Below the pieces are notes generated by a model. It made no database searches. It saw nothing but the letters and a program-made list of their open reading frames with translations, and was not told the DNA's origin. From an uncultured Paenibacillaceae bacterium (GTDB lineage Bacteria; Bacillota; Bacilli; Paenibacillales; K13), in NCBI GenBank assembly GCA_913056365.1, contig CAJXLT010000018.1:1-52502 (forward strand): 52,502 bases of DNA, given 5' to 3'. Positions 9,079 to 17,310 of the stretch are shown here, piece by piece (position 1 is the stretch's first letter; every line of letters starts with the position of its first letter). The position numbers and the translations under genes are program-made.

Positions 9079-9345
9079 TTACTCGTTTGTCATGGAATTA
9101 TATAAATCTATTAATTCTTTAACAACATCCTTGCTGATCATCTTGCCTTTGAAGTAAATCAATTCTTCAGCGTTACCGGAGAAGATACAAGCAGGCTCGT
9201 ACTTCTTCAGGATAATGCGCTCGCCGTCTACATAAATCTCCAGAGCGTCCTTCTCCCCAATACCTAGTGTGCGGCGAAGTTCAATCGGAATAACGACACG
9301 GCCTAGCTCGTCTACTTTTCTTACAATACCAGTTGATTTTAACAT
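9079..9345 (-). CDS. abrB: Transition-state regulator AbrB
   Basis: A DNA-binding repressor of post-exponential genes during growth; in B. subtilis it represses spoVG, spo0H and many others and is itself shut off by Spo0A~P. The 88-residue product has the SpoVT/AbrB swapped-hairpin domain at about 1-52, including STGIVRKVDELGRVVIPIEL, and a C-terminal dimerisation segment. It is slightly shorter than the 94-96 of B. subtilis. It is on the minus strand, convergent with rsmI. Its promoter and a Spo0A-type box lie at 9389-9439. Confidence 0.95.
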   Translation of the reverse strand: MLKSTGIVRKVDELGRVVIPIELRRTLGIGEKDALEIYVDGERIILKKYEPACIFSGNAEELIYFKGKMISKDVVKELIDLYNSMTNE

Positions 9346-9388
9346 CGTTTGCAGACTCCTTTCTATTCATAAGATTTCATCGTCAGGA

Positions 9389-9395
9389 TTCGACA
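9389..9395 (-). promoter_or_regulatory. Spo0A box in the abrB promoter region
   Basis: TGTCGAA on the minus strand, a perfect match to the 0A box, begins 15 bases downstream of the abrB -10. This is about where Spo0A~P binds to block abrB in B. subtilis. Confidence 0.7.
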
Positions 9396-9410
9396 TCTGA
9401 ATTTAAGAAC

Positions 9411-9439
9411 ATCATACCAACGATTCCCAAAACAGTAAA
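9411..9439 (-). promoter_or_regulatory. SigA promoter of abrB
   Basis: On the minus strand, TTTACT (9439-9434), a 17-base spacer and TATGAT (9416-9411). The abrB start codon is about 65 bases downstream. Confidence 0.7.
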
Positions 9440-9578
9440 ACTAAATTGACGCGCGCAAATTTTTATATTTTCTTAAGAATACATAAAAATTTCACGCAAT
9501 CCGAAGGAAATGTGAGACTAAATACGGATATACAGCAGGTAATTTGATGCAGGAAATGTCAAAAATAAACCCACATAA

Positions 9579-9585
9579 TTCGACA
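9579..9585 (-). promoter_or_regulatory. Spo0A-type box upstream of the HD-domain gene
   Basis: TTCGACA on the plus strand is TGTCGAA on the minus strand, a perfect 0A-box heptamer. A one-mismatch copy, AGTCGAA, lies at 9591-9597. Confidence 0.5.
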
Positions 9586-9611
9586 AACCCAGTCGAAACG
9601 ATCACAAAGAA

Positions 9612-9618
9612 TGTCGAA
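9612..9618 (+). promoter_or_regulatory. Spo0A-type box upstream of the HD-domain gene
   Basis: A perfect TGTCGAA lies 22 bases upstream of the start codon. A further perfect copy at 9642-9648 overlaps the start codon itself. Confidence 0.5.
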
Positions 9619-9640
9619 TTAGAAAGAGGAGGCTATAGCT

Positions 9641-10882
9641 ATGTCGAATCCGATGATGGAAGAGAAGGTGTTTAAGGATCCCGTACATAAGTATATTTAT
9701 GTACAAGATCGCGTAATCTGGGATCTCATCAATACGAAAGAATTTCAACGCTTGCGCCGCATCCGTCAGCTTGGGACATCCTTCTATACGTTTCATGGGG
9801 CGGAGCACAGCCGGTTCTCTCATTCGCTAGGCGTGTACGAAACGACACGGAAAATTATTTCGCAGTTTGAACGAAGGCATGATTCAGACTGGCCTGTAGA
9901 TCAGAGGCTTATTTGCTTGTGCGCGGCGCTGCTGCACGATGTTGGTCATGGCCCATTCTCGCATTCCATTGAGCCTGTGTTCGATGTCAATCATGAGGAT
10001 TGGACGTGCCGCATTATTATGGGAGATACAGAGATCAATCGGGTGCTCAGACAAGTATCTGATTCATTCCCTGAACAAGTGGCGGCTATTATTGAGAAGC
10101 GGTACCAGCCGGAAATTGCGGTAAGCTTGATCTCGAGTCAAATGGATGCAGATCGAATGGATTACTTGCTTCGCGATGCGTATTTTACAGGTGTTCATTA
10201 CGGCACGTTCGATCTGGAACGAATTCTGCGCGTCATGCGCCCATATCAGAATAAGATCATCATTAAGGAGAGCGGCATGCATGCCGTCGAAGATTACTTA
10301 ATGGCTCGCTACCAGATGTATTGGCAAGTTTACTTCCATCCGGTGACGCGCAGCTCAGAGATTATTCTGCGCAAGATATTCCGTCGAGCCAAGCAACTCC
10401 ATCAATCGGGTTATACGTTCGGATTTATGCTCCCGTCCCTGCAGCAGTTACTGGGCCAATCGCTTACGATTGAAGATTACCTGGAGCTTGATGAATCGTT
10501 GATTCAGCTTGCTTTCAAGCAGTGGATGAAGGAGGATGACCCGATATTGCGTGATCTGTGTATGCGATTTCTACATCGGCGCCTGTTTAAGTACAAGATA
10601 CTGGAACAGATTGATCAAGCTGAAATAGAGGAAGTGGAGCAGAATCTGCGCGACAGCGGACTTGATCCAGATTATTACATGGAGATCGACTTTCCAGCGG
10701 ACTTGCCTTATGATGTGTATCGGCCTGGACAGATCGGTGACAAGCCGCCTATCCTGATCTTGAATGAACGAGGACAGCTGATTGAGATATCGCGCAAATC
10801 AGACATTATACGTTCTATTAGCGGTGTACAGTTGGGTACCCATCATTTGTATTATCCTGAAGAATTTCTATATAATCAATAA
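9641..10882 (+). CDS. HD-domain phosphohydrolase, dGTPase-like (YwfO type)
   Basis: A metal-dependent HD-superfamily phosphohydrolase similar in layout to B. subtilis YwfO and to SAMHD1-like dNTP hydrolases; the substrate is not shown by sequence. In the 413-residue product the metal-binding His lies in SRFSHSLG (about 58-64), the HD pair in LLHDVGHGPFSH (98-109), and a further Asp in SQMDADRMDYLLRDA (about 166-180). A ribosome binding site, GAGGAGG, precedes the ATG. In B. subtilis metS sits here between abrB and tatD, so this gene occupies a different context. Two 0A-type boxes upstream and one at the start codon suggest a possible Spo0A link. Confidence 0.88.
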   Translation: MSNPMMEEKVFKDPVHKYIYVQDRVIWDLINTKEFQRLRRIRQLGTSFYTFHGAEHSRFSHSLGVYETTRKIISQFERRHDSDWPVDQRLICLCAALLHDVGHGPFSHSIEPVFDVNHEDWTCRIIMGDTEINRVLRQVSDSFPEQVAAIIEKRYQPEIAVSLISSQMDADRMDYLLRDAYFTGVHYGTFDLERILRVMRPYQNKIIIKESGMHAVEDYLMARYQMYWQVYFHPVTRSSEIILRKIFRRAKQLHQSGYTFGFMLPSLQQLLGQSLTIEDYLELDESLIQLAFKQWMKEDDPILRDLCMRFLHRRLFKYKILEQIDQAEIEEVEQNLRDSGLDPDYYMEIDFPADLPYDVYRPGQIGDKPPILILNERGQLIEISRKSDIIRSISGVQLGTHHLYYPEEFLYNQ

Positions 10883-10918
10883 TAAGAACAAATCTATGAA
10901 AACAGGAGTTTTGGTACT

Positions 10919-11710
10919 ATGTTATTTGATACGCATGCTCACCTGGATTCACCCAAATTCAATGACGATCGAGAAGCGATGATTGAACGTGCTCGTGAGA
11001 ATGGTGTACATTACATCGTCAACGTAGGATTCAACCGAGAGACGATTCCTACTACTATAGCGCTTGCGGAGCAATATGAATGGATATATGCCGCAGTGGG
11101 GTGGCATCCGCAGGACGCTATCACGATGCAAGAAGGGGACTTAGCCTGGATCGAGTCGTTGACTTCACATCCTAAGGTTGTAGCAATTGGCGAAATTGGC
11201 CTGGACTACTATTGGGATACTTCCCCTAAGGACGTGCAGCAGCACGTATTCCGCGAACAGATTCGCTTAGCGCGCAGGCTGAAGTTGCCGATCATTATTC
11301 ACAACCGGGAAGCGCATCAAGATGTGGTTACGATATTGCAGGAGGAGAAGGCTGCTGAGGTTGGCGGCATTATGCATTGTTATTCTGGAAGCTGGGAAAC
11401 GGCGAAGCAATGTCTTGATATGAACTTTCATATTTCATTCGGCGGACCCGTTACTTTCAAGAATGCCAAGCAGCCGAAGGAAGTGCTTGCTCAAGTGCCG
11501 CTTGATCGCTTATTAATTGAGACCGATTGCCCGTATTTGACCCCTCATCCGTACCGTGGCAAGCGCAATGAAACGGCATATGTACGTTACGTAGCGGAAG
11601 CAGCAGCAGAGATCAAAGGGCTATCCGTAGAGGAATTAGCGTCTATAACCGCACAGAATGCGTCGAAATTGTTTTCCATTCCTTTACAAGATGGAGCAAA
11701 AGGGAGATAA
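10919..11710 (+). CDS. tatD: TatD family metal-dependent DNase
   Basis: A TIM-barrel metal-dependent hydrolase (YabD in B. subtilis) with DNase activity in studied homologues. The 263-residue product has the metal-binding DTHAHLD at 4-10, GEIGLDYYWD near 92-101, HNREAHQD near 130-137, HCYSG near 155-159 and the final TDCPYLTPHP near 203-212. ACAGGAG precedes the ATG. It is 36 bases after the HD gene and is followed by a strong terminator. Confidence 0.95.
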   Translation: MLFDTHAHLDSPKFNDDREAMIERARENGVHYIVNVGFNRETIPTTIALAEQYEWIYAAVGWHPQDAITMQEGDLAWIESLTSHPKVVAIGEIGLDYYWDTSPKDVQQHVFREQIRLARRLKLPIIIHNREAHQDVVTILQEEKAAEVGGIMHCYSGSWETAKQCLDMNFHISFGGPVTFKNAKQPKEVLAQVPLDRLLIETDCPYLTPHPYRGKRNETAYVRYVAEAAAEIKGLSVEELASITAQNASKLFSIPLQDGAKGR

Positions 11711-11749
11711 ACGCCGCTAAGGGACGAGAAATAGAAGCCAGTGGACAAG

Positions 11750-11797
11750 ACCGATGAATGAACGCTAATGTAAGCGTTTTTCATCGGTTATTTTTCG
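11750..11797 (+). terminator. Terminator after tatD
   Basis: CCGATGA (11751-11757) pairs with TCATCGG (11781-11787), with an inner stem AACGCT/AGCGTT, followed by a T-run. Confidence 0.85.
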
Positions 11798-11808
11798 TTT
11801 GCATGTTC

Positions 11809-11837
11809 TTTACATCCGTTTTCAATGCGCGTAAACT
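11809..11837 (+). promoter_or_regulatory. Candidate SigA promoter for the yabE leader
   Basis: TTTACA (11809-11814), 17 bases, TAAACT (11832-11837). Transcription would start near 11844, some 400 bases before yabE. Confidence 0.45.
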
Positions 11838-11843
11838 CACTCG

Positions 11844-12021
11844 TAGAACAAAAACAACGCCAATTTCCAGAAAACGCTAAGTTTTGCTTTGCGAGACAAG
11901 GGGAGCGAGGAAGTATGCGAACCGGTTTAGCGTTTTAGAGAGAGCAACCATTTTATCACGGATTTTTTTCTTAAGATGGGAAAAAGCCGCGGCAGGGGCT
12001 TCCTCTTCTCCGGCTTTTTTT
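11844..12021 (+). ncRNA. Candidate structured leader or small RNA upstream of yabE
   Basis: Between a candidate promoter (11809-11837) and a terminator-like hairpin (11981-12021) lies about 178 nt with a clear stem, AACGCTAA (11873-11880)/TTAGCGTT (11927-11934), enclosing a G-rich 46-nt segment. The protein gene starts only at 12245, so this is a terminated leader or a separate small RNA. I could not match it to a known riboswitch: the conserved core of the c-di-AMP (ydaO) class, which often precedes cell-wall genes, is not visible. Confidence 0.4.
11981..12021 (+). terminator. Terminator hairpin inside the yabE leader
   Basis: AAAAAGCCG (11981-11989) pairs with CGGCTTTTT (12011-12019), in a T-run of seven. 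The A-run on the 5' side means it could also work on the other strand. Confidence 0.65.
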
Positions 12022-12078
12022 GTAGTGTAGAGAATGTTAATTCTGTGCTCTCAACACCACGAAGGGAACAAGAAAGCA

Positions 12079-12101
12079 ACAGTGAAGCTTTGCTTCGCTG
12101 T
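12079..12101 (+). other. Hairpin without T-run upstream of yabE
   Basis: ACAGTGAAGC pairs with GCTTCGCTGT around a TTT loop, 10 bp with one G-T pair. It has no T-run and lies about 140 bases before yabE. The role is unknown. Confidence 0.45.
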
Positions 12102-12244
12102 AGTGGGTTATAACGGCTTATCCTCCCGCATACAGTGTGGGGAGGAGGTGAACGAGCTGGGAAATTGGCCATTCACAGGTCATGGAAGCTTGTGCAACGC
12201 AATATCGCACAGAGCGACAGGACCATGAAGGGGGACCGATTCAC

Positions 12245-13387
12245 ATGGGGGCAAAGCAACTTAAGAACCAAGACATGCGGCCATCCGGCATGTCAACTGC
12301 ACTGAGCTGGATCCAAACAAATACACAAATGGTAGCCGGCTTGGGCAGCGGACTCTTGGCTTTATTCATTATCATAGCGATACTGGTAGGGCAAGGGCTG
12401 CAGGACAAACAGGTGACACTGGTCATCGATGGTACGCAACAGCAAGTGGACACACGGCAAGAAACAGTCTTGTCCTTGCTAGAAGAACAGGGAGTCGATT
12501 GGGGTGCTGATGATTGGTTGTCTTCCTCATTAGACGAGAGCATTAGTGACGGAGATATCATTGAGATCAAGCATGCAGCGGAAGTTGTACTCACGATGGA
12601 CGGCGAGACAAGCAGTCGCGTGACTACAGCGAATACAATAGCAGAAGCCCTACAGGATTGGCGCATTACGCTAGGAGAGGAAGATCGGGTAGAGCCCTCC
12701 CTTCGTCAATCAATCGAAGCGGGTATGGAACTGTCCGTTGTACGCGTGCAGACCGTGCTCGAAGAAGTAGAGGAAGCCGTTCCTTATGAAATTGAGACTG
12801 AAGAGGATAACAATTTGCTGAAGGGGAAGGAACGTGTCGTACAAGCTGGTCAGGACGGACTTGTAGTGAAGCAGATCAAGCAAGTTTGGGAAGACGGGTT
12901 GCTCGTATCCTCTGAGGTTGTCGGAGAGACAGTCAAGCAAGAGCCTGTAGATGAAATCGTGGCGTTAGGCACACGCAATCCGGTCATGATCTTGTCTGCT
13001 TCTTCTCCGAATGTGCAGACTGTAACGAAGGATGGCGTTACCTTCGGCGTCAAGAAAGTATTGGAGAACGTAACCTTGACCGCCTATGACGCAGGAGTTG
13101 CATCTACGGGTAAGGATGAGGATCACCCGTATTATGGCATCACTTATACAGGAACGACTGTAAGTGAAGGCCGCACGGCAGCAGTTGACCCAGATGTGAT
13201 CCCGCTCGGCTGGTGGTTTTACGTTGAAGGAATAGGATTTCGGAAAGCAGAAGATATCGGAAGCGCGATACAAGGCAAGAAGGTCGATATCTATATGGAG
13301 AGTGAGGATGAGGCCAATATATTCGGTCGCCAAAAAGGCTACACCGTGTATATAGTTGGACCTAATCCGCCTGATTTGGCAAAGTGA
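12245..13387 (+). CDS. yabE: YabE-like cell wall protein with G5 and 3D domains
   Basis: A cell-surface protein likely to remodel peptidoglycan, of the RpfB/Sps-like group. The start is the ATG at 12245, with AAGGGGGA nine bases upstream. The 380-residue product has a membrane anchor at about 29-50, two ubiquitin-like DUF348 repeats (about 56-110 and 114-165), a G5 domain (about 166-240) and a C-terminal 3D domain (about 275-378) with the characteristic Asp residues in TAYDAG, VDPDVIPLG and KVDIYM. The 3D domain is related to MltA-type lytic transglycosylases. It is shorter than B. subtilis YabE (437 residues). A long leader and a terminator precede it. Confidence 0.92.
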   Translation: MGAKQLKNQDMRPSGMSTALSWIQTNTQMVAGLGSGLLALFIIIAILVGQGLQDKQVTLVIDGTQQQVDTRQETVLSLLEEQGVDWGADDWLSSSLDESISDGDIIEIKHAAEVVLTMDGETSSRVTTANTIAEALQDWRITLGEEDRVEPSLRQSIEAGMELSVVRVQTVLEEVEEAVPYEIETEEDNNLLKGKERVVQAGQDGLVVKQIKQVWEDGLLVSSEVVGETVKQEPVDEIVALGTRNPVMILSASSPNVQTVTKDGVTFGVKKVLENVTLTAYDAGVASTGKDEDHPYYGITYTGTTVSEGRTAAVDPDVIPLGWWFYVEGIGFRKAEDIGSAIQGKKVDIYMESEDEANIFGRQKGYTVYIVGPNPPDLAK

Positions 13388-13436
13388 TACTAGATACCAA
13401 TGCTCGATGAAATCAGGTCAAACGTGATACAATACG

Positions 13437-13468
13437 AAGAAGAGGTGGACAGCCTCTTCTTTTTTTGC
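13437..13468 (+). terminator. Terminator after yabE
   Basis: AAGAAGAGG (13437-13445) pairs with CCTCTTCTT (13453-13461), then a T-run. Confidence 0.88.
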
Positions 13469-13525
13469 TGTATAGAAGTCGATAGGATGAGATGGACTCT
13501 TGGCAGTTATCGGAGGAACGAATGA

Positions 13526-14098
13526 ATGATTAGAGAAGTTATTGTCGTTGAAGGCAAGGATGATACAACAGCTATTCATCGCGCGGTGCAGGCGGAGACG
13601 ATTGAAACAGGGGGCTCCGCTATATCCCGTGATGTCATAGAACGCATTCGGCTGGCGCAAGCGAGGCGGGGCGTTATTATCTTCACTGATCCGGATTTTG
13701 CCGGGGAGCGTATTCGCAAGATGATTAGCCAGAAGGTACCGGGCTGCAAGCATGCGTTCATTGATGTTGCTGCAGCGACATACAAGGATGATATTGGCGT
13801 AGAGAATGCTTCAGACGAAGACATTCGCCATGCGCTACAGCAAGTATGGACAGAATCTCCGCCAGACAAGGGAGAGATCGAGTGGGACGACCTGCTTGCT
13901 GCCGGCTTGATCGTACATCCGCAAGCAGCCACGCGCCGGCGCTTGCTGGGCAAGGAGCTGCGTATTGGCTATTGCAATGGCAAGCAGTTGTTCAAGCGCT
14001 GCAATATGTTCGCCATAAGCAAGGATGAATTTCAGAAGGCACTGGTCGCGATGGAGCAAGCATTCGCAAGCGGACAGGCAGTGGAGGAGGATCAGTAA
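13526..14098 (+). CDS. rnmV: Ribonuclease M5
   Basis: Matures the 3' and 5' ends of 5S rRNA, acting with ribosomal protein L18. The 190-residue product is a Toprim protein: VIVVEGKDD at the N-terminus holds the catalytic Glu, and FTDPDFAGERIR near 52-63 holds the DxD metal ligands. CGGAGG lies upstream of the ATG. It ends five bases before rsmA, as in other Bacillales. Confidence 0.96.
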   Translation: MIREVIVVEGKDDTTAIHRAVQAETIETGGSAISRDVIERIRLAQARRGVIIFTDPDFAGERIRKMISQKVPGCKHAFIDVAAATYKDDIGVENASDEDIRHALQQVWTESPPDKGEIEWDDLLAAGLIVHPQAATRRRLLGKELRIGYCNGKQLFKRCNMFAISKDEFQKALVAMEQAFASGQAVEEDQ

Positions 14099-14103
14099 TC
14101 GTC

Positions 14104-14982
14104 ATGACAGACAAGATCGCAGTGCCGAGCCGTACGAGAGAAGTGTTAGCGAAGCATGGCATATCAGCCAAGAAGAGTCTGGGTCAGAACTTCCTGACGG
14201 ACGGCAATATTCTTCGCCGTATTGTAGAGGCGGCACACCTTAACAAGCAGAAGGGCGTGCTAGAAATCGGGCCGGGAATCGGAGCGTTGACCCAATACTT
14301 AGCAGACGAAGCAGGGCGAGTGGTCGCATTGGAGATTGATCAGCGCCTGCTGCCGGTATTAGAAGAGACGGTTGGCCAGCAGGAACATGTCGAAGTGGTG
14401 CATGGCGATGTGTTGAAGGTGGACTTGCATACGCTGTTCGCCGAAGCATTCAGCTCCGTATCTAGTGTCAGTGTCGTAGCCAATCTCCCTTACTATATCA
14501 CTACCCCGATCGTAATGAAGCTGCTGGAGGAGGAGCTTCCTCTTGAGCATATTGTCATCATGATCCAACGGGAAGTGGCGGAGCGGATGACCGCAAGTCC
14601 AGGAGGCAAGGAGTACGGCAGTCTCAGCATAGCGGTACAGTACTACTGCGAGGCAGAGTTGGTTACAGTAGTGCCGCGTACGGTGTTCGTGCCGCAGCCG
14701 AACATCGATTCAGCAGTCATACGCTTGACGCGCCGCACTGTGCCGCCTGTCGATGTGGCTGATTCACAGCAGTTCTTCGCCACTGTGCGAGCGGCATTTA
14801 CACAAAGGCGCAAGACGATCTACAATAATCTGCGTTCAGCCTTTCCGAAGGAAGCGGGAGCGCATGACATGAAGGAAGTGCTGCTTGCGTCTGGCATTGA
14901 GCCGTCCCGCAGAGCAGAGACACTGAGTATGGAGGAGTTCGCACGCTTGAGTGATCGGCTAGGCAGATTGAAGGCAGAGTAG
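14104..14982 (+). CDS. rsmA: 16S rRNA adenine(1518/1519)-N6 dimethyltransferase
   Basis: KsgA/RsmA dimethylates A1518 and A1519 near the 3' end of 16S rRNA during small-subunit assembly. The 292-residue product has KKSLGQNFLTD near 21-31, the SAM motif LEIGPGIGALT near 53-63 and the adenine-methylase motif NLPYYITTP near 129-137. Length is normal. It is coupled to rnmV and is the last core gene before an accessory insertion. Confidence 0.97.
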   Translation: MTDKIAVPSRTREVLAKHGISAKKSLGQNFLTDGNILRRIVEAAHLNKQKGVLEIGPGIGALTQYLADEAGRVVALEIDQRLLPVLEETVGQQEHVEVVHGDVLKVDLHTLFAEAFSSVSSVSVVANLPYYITTPIVMKLLEEELPLEHIVIMIQREVAERMTASPGGKEYGSLSIAVQYYCEAELVTVVPRTVFVPQPNIDSAVIRLTRRTVPPVDVADSQQFFATVRAAFTQRRKTIYNNLRSAFPKEAGAHDMKEVLLASGIEPSRRAETLSMEEFARLSDRLGRLKAE

Positions 14983-15038
14983 CTAAGTGAGGCTTCTCTC
15001 CACTGCAACAATGTGAGGTCTGGGAAGGAGGGCACATG

Positions 15039-16001
15039 ATGCACACAATAGATGAGGAACTGAAGATAGCGGAGGAAATGCGTTCGGAATTATCAGGCTA
15101 CTGCTACCGAATGACAGGCTCATTCGCCGAGGCGGAGGATGCTGTACAGGATACGTTGCTTCGCATTTGGCAGAGCCAGGGCAAGCTTCGCAATCAAGCT
15201 GCTCTGCGCACTTGGATTTACCGAATTGCAACGAATGTATGCTTGGACAAGCTGAGGAATGCGAAGCGCAGGGCACTGCCTATAGATGTGTCCGATCCAG
15301 CCAATTTCGTTACGGAACCTCAGGAGACGGTTGCACATCCTGCATGGATATGGCCGTATCCTGATCTCTCTCATGACCCTGCAGAGCAGGCGATCAGCAG
15401 GGACACCATTCGACTGTCCTTCATTGCCTTATTACAGACATTACCGCCCAAGCAGCGTGCTGTGTTGATCCTGAACGATGTGTTCCGCTGGCCAGCGAAG
15501 CAAACAGCAGAGACGATGGACATGACTGTTACAGCGGTGAACAGCGCTCTGCAACGAGCACGAGCAACGTTGAAGCAAGCACGCCTACAGTCTGAGACAC
15601 TGCGCAATACGGATGATAAGACGGACGAACGGTTGCTTGCAACTTATGTTGAAGCCTTCGAACAGTACGATGTCGACAAGCTGTTGTCATTATTCCAGGA
15701 AGGTGCAAGCTTATCGATGCCGCCTTATGTGATGTGGGTGAGTGGAACAACCGACATACTCTCATTCTACGAAGCGACGCGCAGCCATTGCGAAGGCTCT
15801 CGCCTGCTGCCTGTACGCGCCAACGGCAACTGCCCGGCATTCGCACATTATATGCCCACCGAACGGGAGGGGATGTGGGTTGCATGGGGCGTGCACGTCC
15901 TTGAAATCAAGGAAGGTCAGATCATACATATCCATCATTTTATTGATTCGGATTTATTTGCACAATTCGGCATGCCAGAAACTTTGGACAACGACCGATG
16001 A
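15039..16001 (+). CDS. ECF sigma factor with C-terminal SnoaL/NTF2-like domain
   Basis: An extracytoplasmic-function sigma factor fused to a SnoaL-like fold, the layout of the TIGR02960/ECF56-like group, where the extension replaces or adds to an anti-sigma factor. I prefer the ATG at 15039 over 15036 for spacing to AAGGAGGG. In the 320 residues, region 2 with YRMTGSFAEAEDAVQDTLLRIW lies near 25-46, the linker contains the family-typical WIWPYPD, region 4 with LPPKQRAVLILNDVFRW lies near 139-155, and the SnoaL-like domain runs from about 195 to 310. No anti-sigma gene is adjacent; a VOC protein and a hydrolase follow. It sits between rsmA and yabG, where B. subtilis has no such gene. Confidence 0.88.
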   Translation: MHTIDEELKIAEEMRSELSGYCYRMTGSFAEAEDAVQDTLLRIWQSQGKLRNQAALRTWIYRIATNVCLDKLRNAKRRALPIDVSDPANFVTEPQETVAHPAWIWPYPDLSHDPAEQAISRDTIRLSFIALLQTLPPKQRAVLILNDVFRWPAKQTAETMDMTVTAVNSALQRARATLKQARLQSETLRNTDDKTDERLLATYVEAFEQYDVDKLLSLFQEGASLSMPPYVMWVSGTTDILSFYEATRSHCEGSRLLPVRANGNCPAFAHYMPTEREGMWVAWGVHVLEIKEGQIIHIHHFIDSDLFAQFGMPETLDNDR

Positions 16002-16063
16002 TTTATGTGCTATTCATTCGTCTATAAGTTTGATAGAAAAATTGGATGAATGGAGGAAGTGCG

Positions 16064-16432
16064 ATGAAGCCACGATTATTTATTTGGGTAGAGATTCCCG
16101 TAACCGATATGGAGCGGGCCAAAGCATTCTATGCGCAAATTCTGGAGTTGGAACTGCAAGTGATGAACATGGGGGATGAGCAATGTGCCATATTCCCAGT
16201 TAAGGAGGAACATAACGGCGGAATGCTGATCAAAGGTCCTCGTCATACACCGACTCCTGATGGCGTTACAGTTTATCTGGATGGAAGTCCGGATTTGGCT
16301 GATATTTTATCGCGTGTCCCCGAAGTGGGGGGCAAAGTGATCATGCAGAAAACGTATTTGGGTGACCATGCAGGATATGTCGGGATGTTCTTGGATAGCG
16401 AAGGCAATCGCATTGGCCTTCAGCATATGTAG
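16064..16432 (+). CDS. VOC family (glyoxalase/bleomycin-resistance fold) protein
   Basis: A small vicinal-oxygen-chelate protein; the substrate is unknown. The ATG at 16064 follows GGAGGAAG. The 122-residue product begins with FIWVEIPVTDMERAKAFYAQIL, the first beta-alpha unit of the fold, and ends with GYVGMFLDSEGNRIGLQ, the usual last strands with the metal-ligand Glu/Gln region. It lies 62 bases after the ECF sigma gene and just before the hydrolase, suggesting one transcription unit. Confidence 0.85.
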   Translation: MKPRLFIWVEIPVTDMERAKAFYAQILELELQVMNMGDEQCAIFPVKEEHNGGMLIKGPRHTPTPDGVTVYLDGSPDLADILSRVPEVGGKVIMQKTYLGDHAGYVGMFLDSEGNRIGLQHM

Positions 16433-16438
16433 GTTGGT

Positions 16439-17230
16439 ATGAGTATGCATACAACGCAATCAAAGGACGGCACAAAATTGGCGTATGATGTTTATGGCAG
16501 TGGTCCCCCGCTTCTCTACATAACAGGAGCGACATGCCATCGCACATTCAAGCCGGTTATACATGATGCCAAAGTATTCGCCACTGCCTTCACAGTTTAC
16601 AGTTATGACCGACGTGGTCGCGGAGACAGTGGAAATAGTCTCCCGTACTCGATAGATCGAGAGATTGAGGATGTCGAGGCCATGATCGAGGCAGCTGGTG
16701 GAACTGTCTATGTGTATGGTCACTCTTCAGGGGCCGTGCTTGCGCTTGAAGCGGCATTGCGGCTGAGCAGCAATGTGTCGAAGATCGTACTGTATGATGC
16801 GCCATACGTGTCCAATGCACAAGACAAAGTCGAGTACGAGCGATTAAGCCATTCGGTACACAAGTTGTTAGATGCCGGCAATAACGGAGACGCCATGCTT
16901 TTATTTTTGAAGGGGATTGGGATGCCGAGACTTTTTGTAAGGTTATTACCGCTATTCCCTGGTTGGAGAAAAATAAAGGCACTTGCTCCAACTTTGGCAT
17001 ATGATATTGCGCTTACGAAGGATTTGCCTCCAGTTGAACGAGCTTCCCAACTATCTGTTCCGACGTTCATAGTCGTAGGCGAGAAGAGTCCCGCTGCGAT
17101 ACACGATGTCAGCCGCCAACTTGCGGGGGCCATTCCCCATGCTGAGCGCATGCAGCTTGCAGGACAAAATCATATGGTTTCTCCGAAGAAGATGCTGCCG
17201 TTGCTATTAGATTTTTTTGAACTCAACTAA
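16439..17230 (+). CDS. Alpha/beta hydrolase
   Basis: An alpha/beta-fold hydrolase of unknown substrate. In the 263-residue product the oxyanion region is GSGPPLLYITG near 21-31, the nucleophile elbow GHSSG near 94-98 (Ser96), and the catalytic His is probably in GQNHMVSP near the C-terminus. The start could be 16439 or 16445; the upstream AGGTTGG is weak. It begins six bases after the VOC gene, so the two are co-transcribed. Confidence 0.88.
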   Translation: MSMHTTQSKDGTKLAYDVYGSGPPLLYITGATCHRTFKPVIHDAKVFATAFTVYSYDRRGRGDSGNSLPYSIDREIEDVEAMIEAAGGTVYVYGHSSGAVLALEAALRLSSNVSKIVLYDAPYVSNAQDKVEYERLSHSVHKLLDAGNNGDAMLLFLKGIGMPRLFVRLLPLFPGWRKIKALAPTLAYDIALTKDLPPVERASQLSVPTFIVVGEKSPAAIHDVSRQLAGAIPHAERMQLAGQNHMVSPKKMLPLLLDFFELN

Positions 17231-17261
17231 TGGATCACTAACGCGATGTTTGATTTCCATA

Positions 17262-17290
17262 CACCAAATGCCCAGTCCCGCCATAGGATA
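17262..17290 (+). promoter_or_regulatory. Candidate SigK promoter of yabG
   Basis: CACC (17262-17265), 16 bases, CATAGGATA (17282-17290), a full match to the mACm-N16-CATAnnnTA consensus. yabG is SigK-dependent in B. subtilis. Confidence 0.65.
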
Positions 17291-17310
17291 AATTCTGTGG
17301 AGGGGATGTT

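Noticed and set aside
12022-12245. c-di-AMP (ydaO) riboswitch before yabE
   Set aside because: Expected by gene context, but the conserved GACAGCUAAC and GGAGGAACC blocks are not visible; kept only as an unclassified leader.
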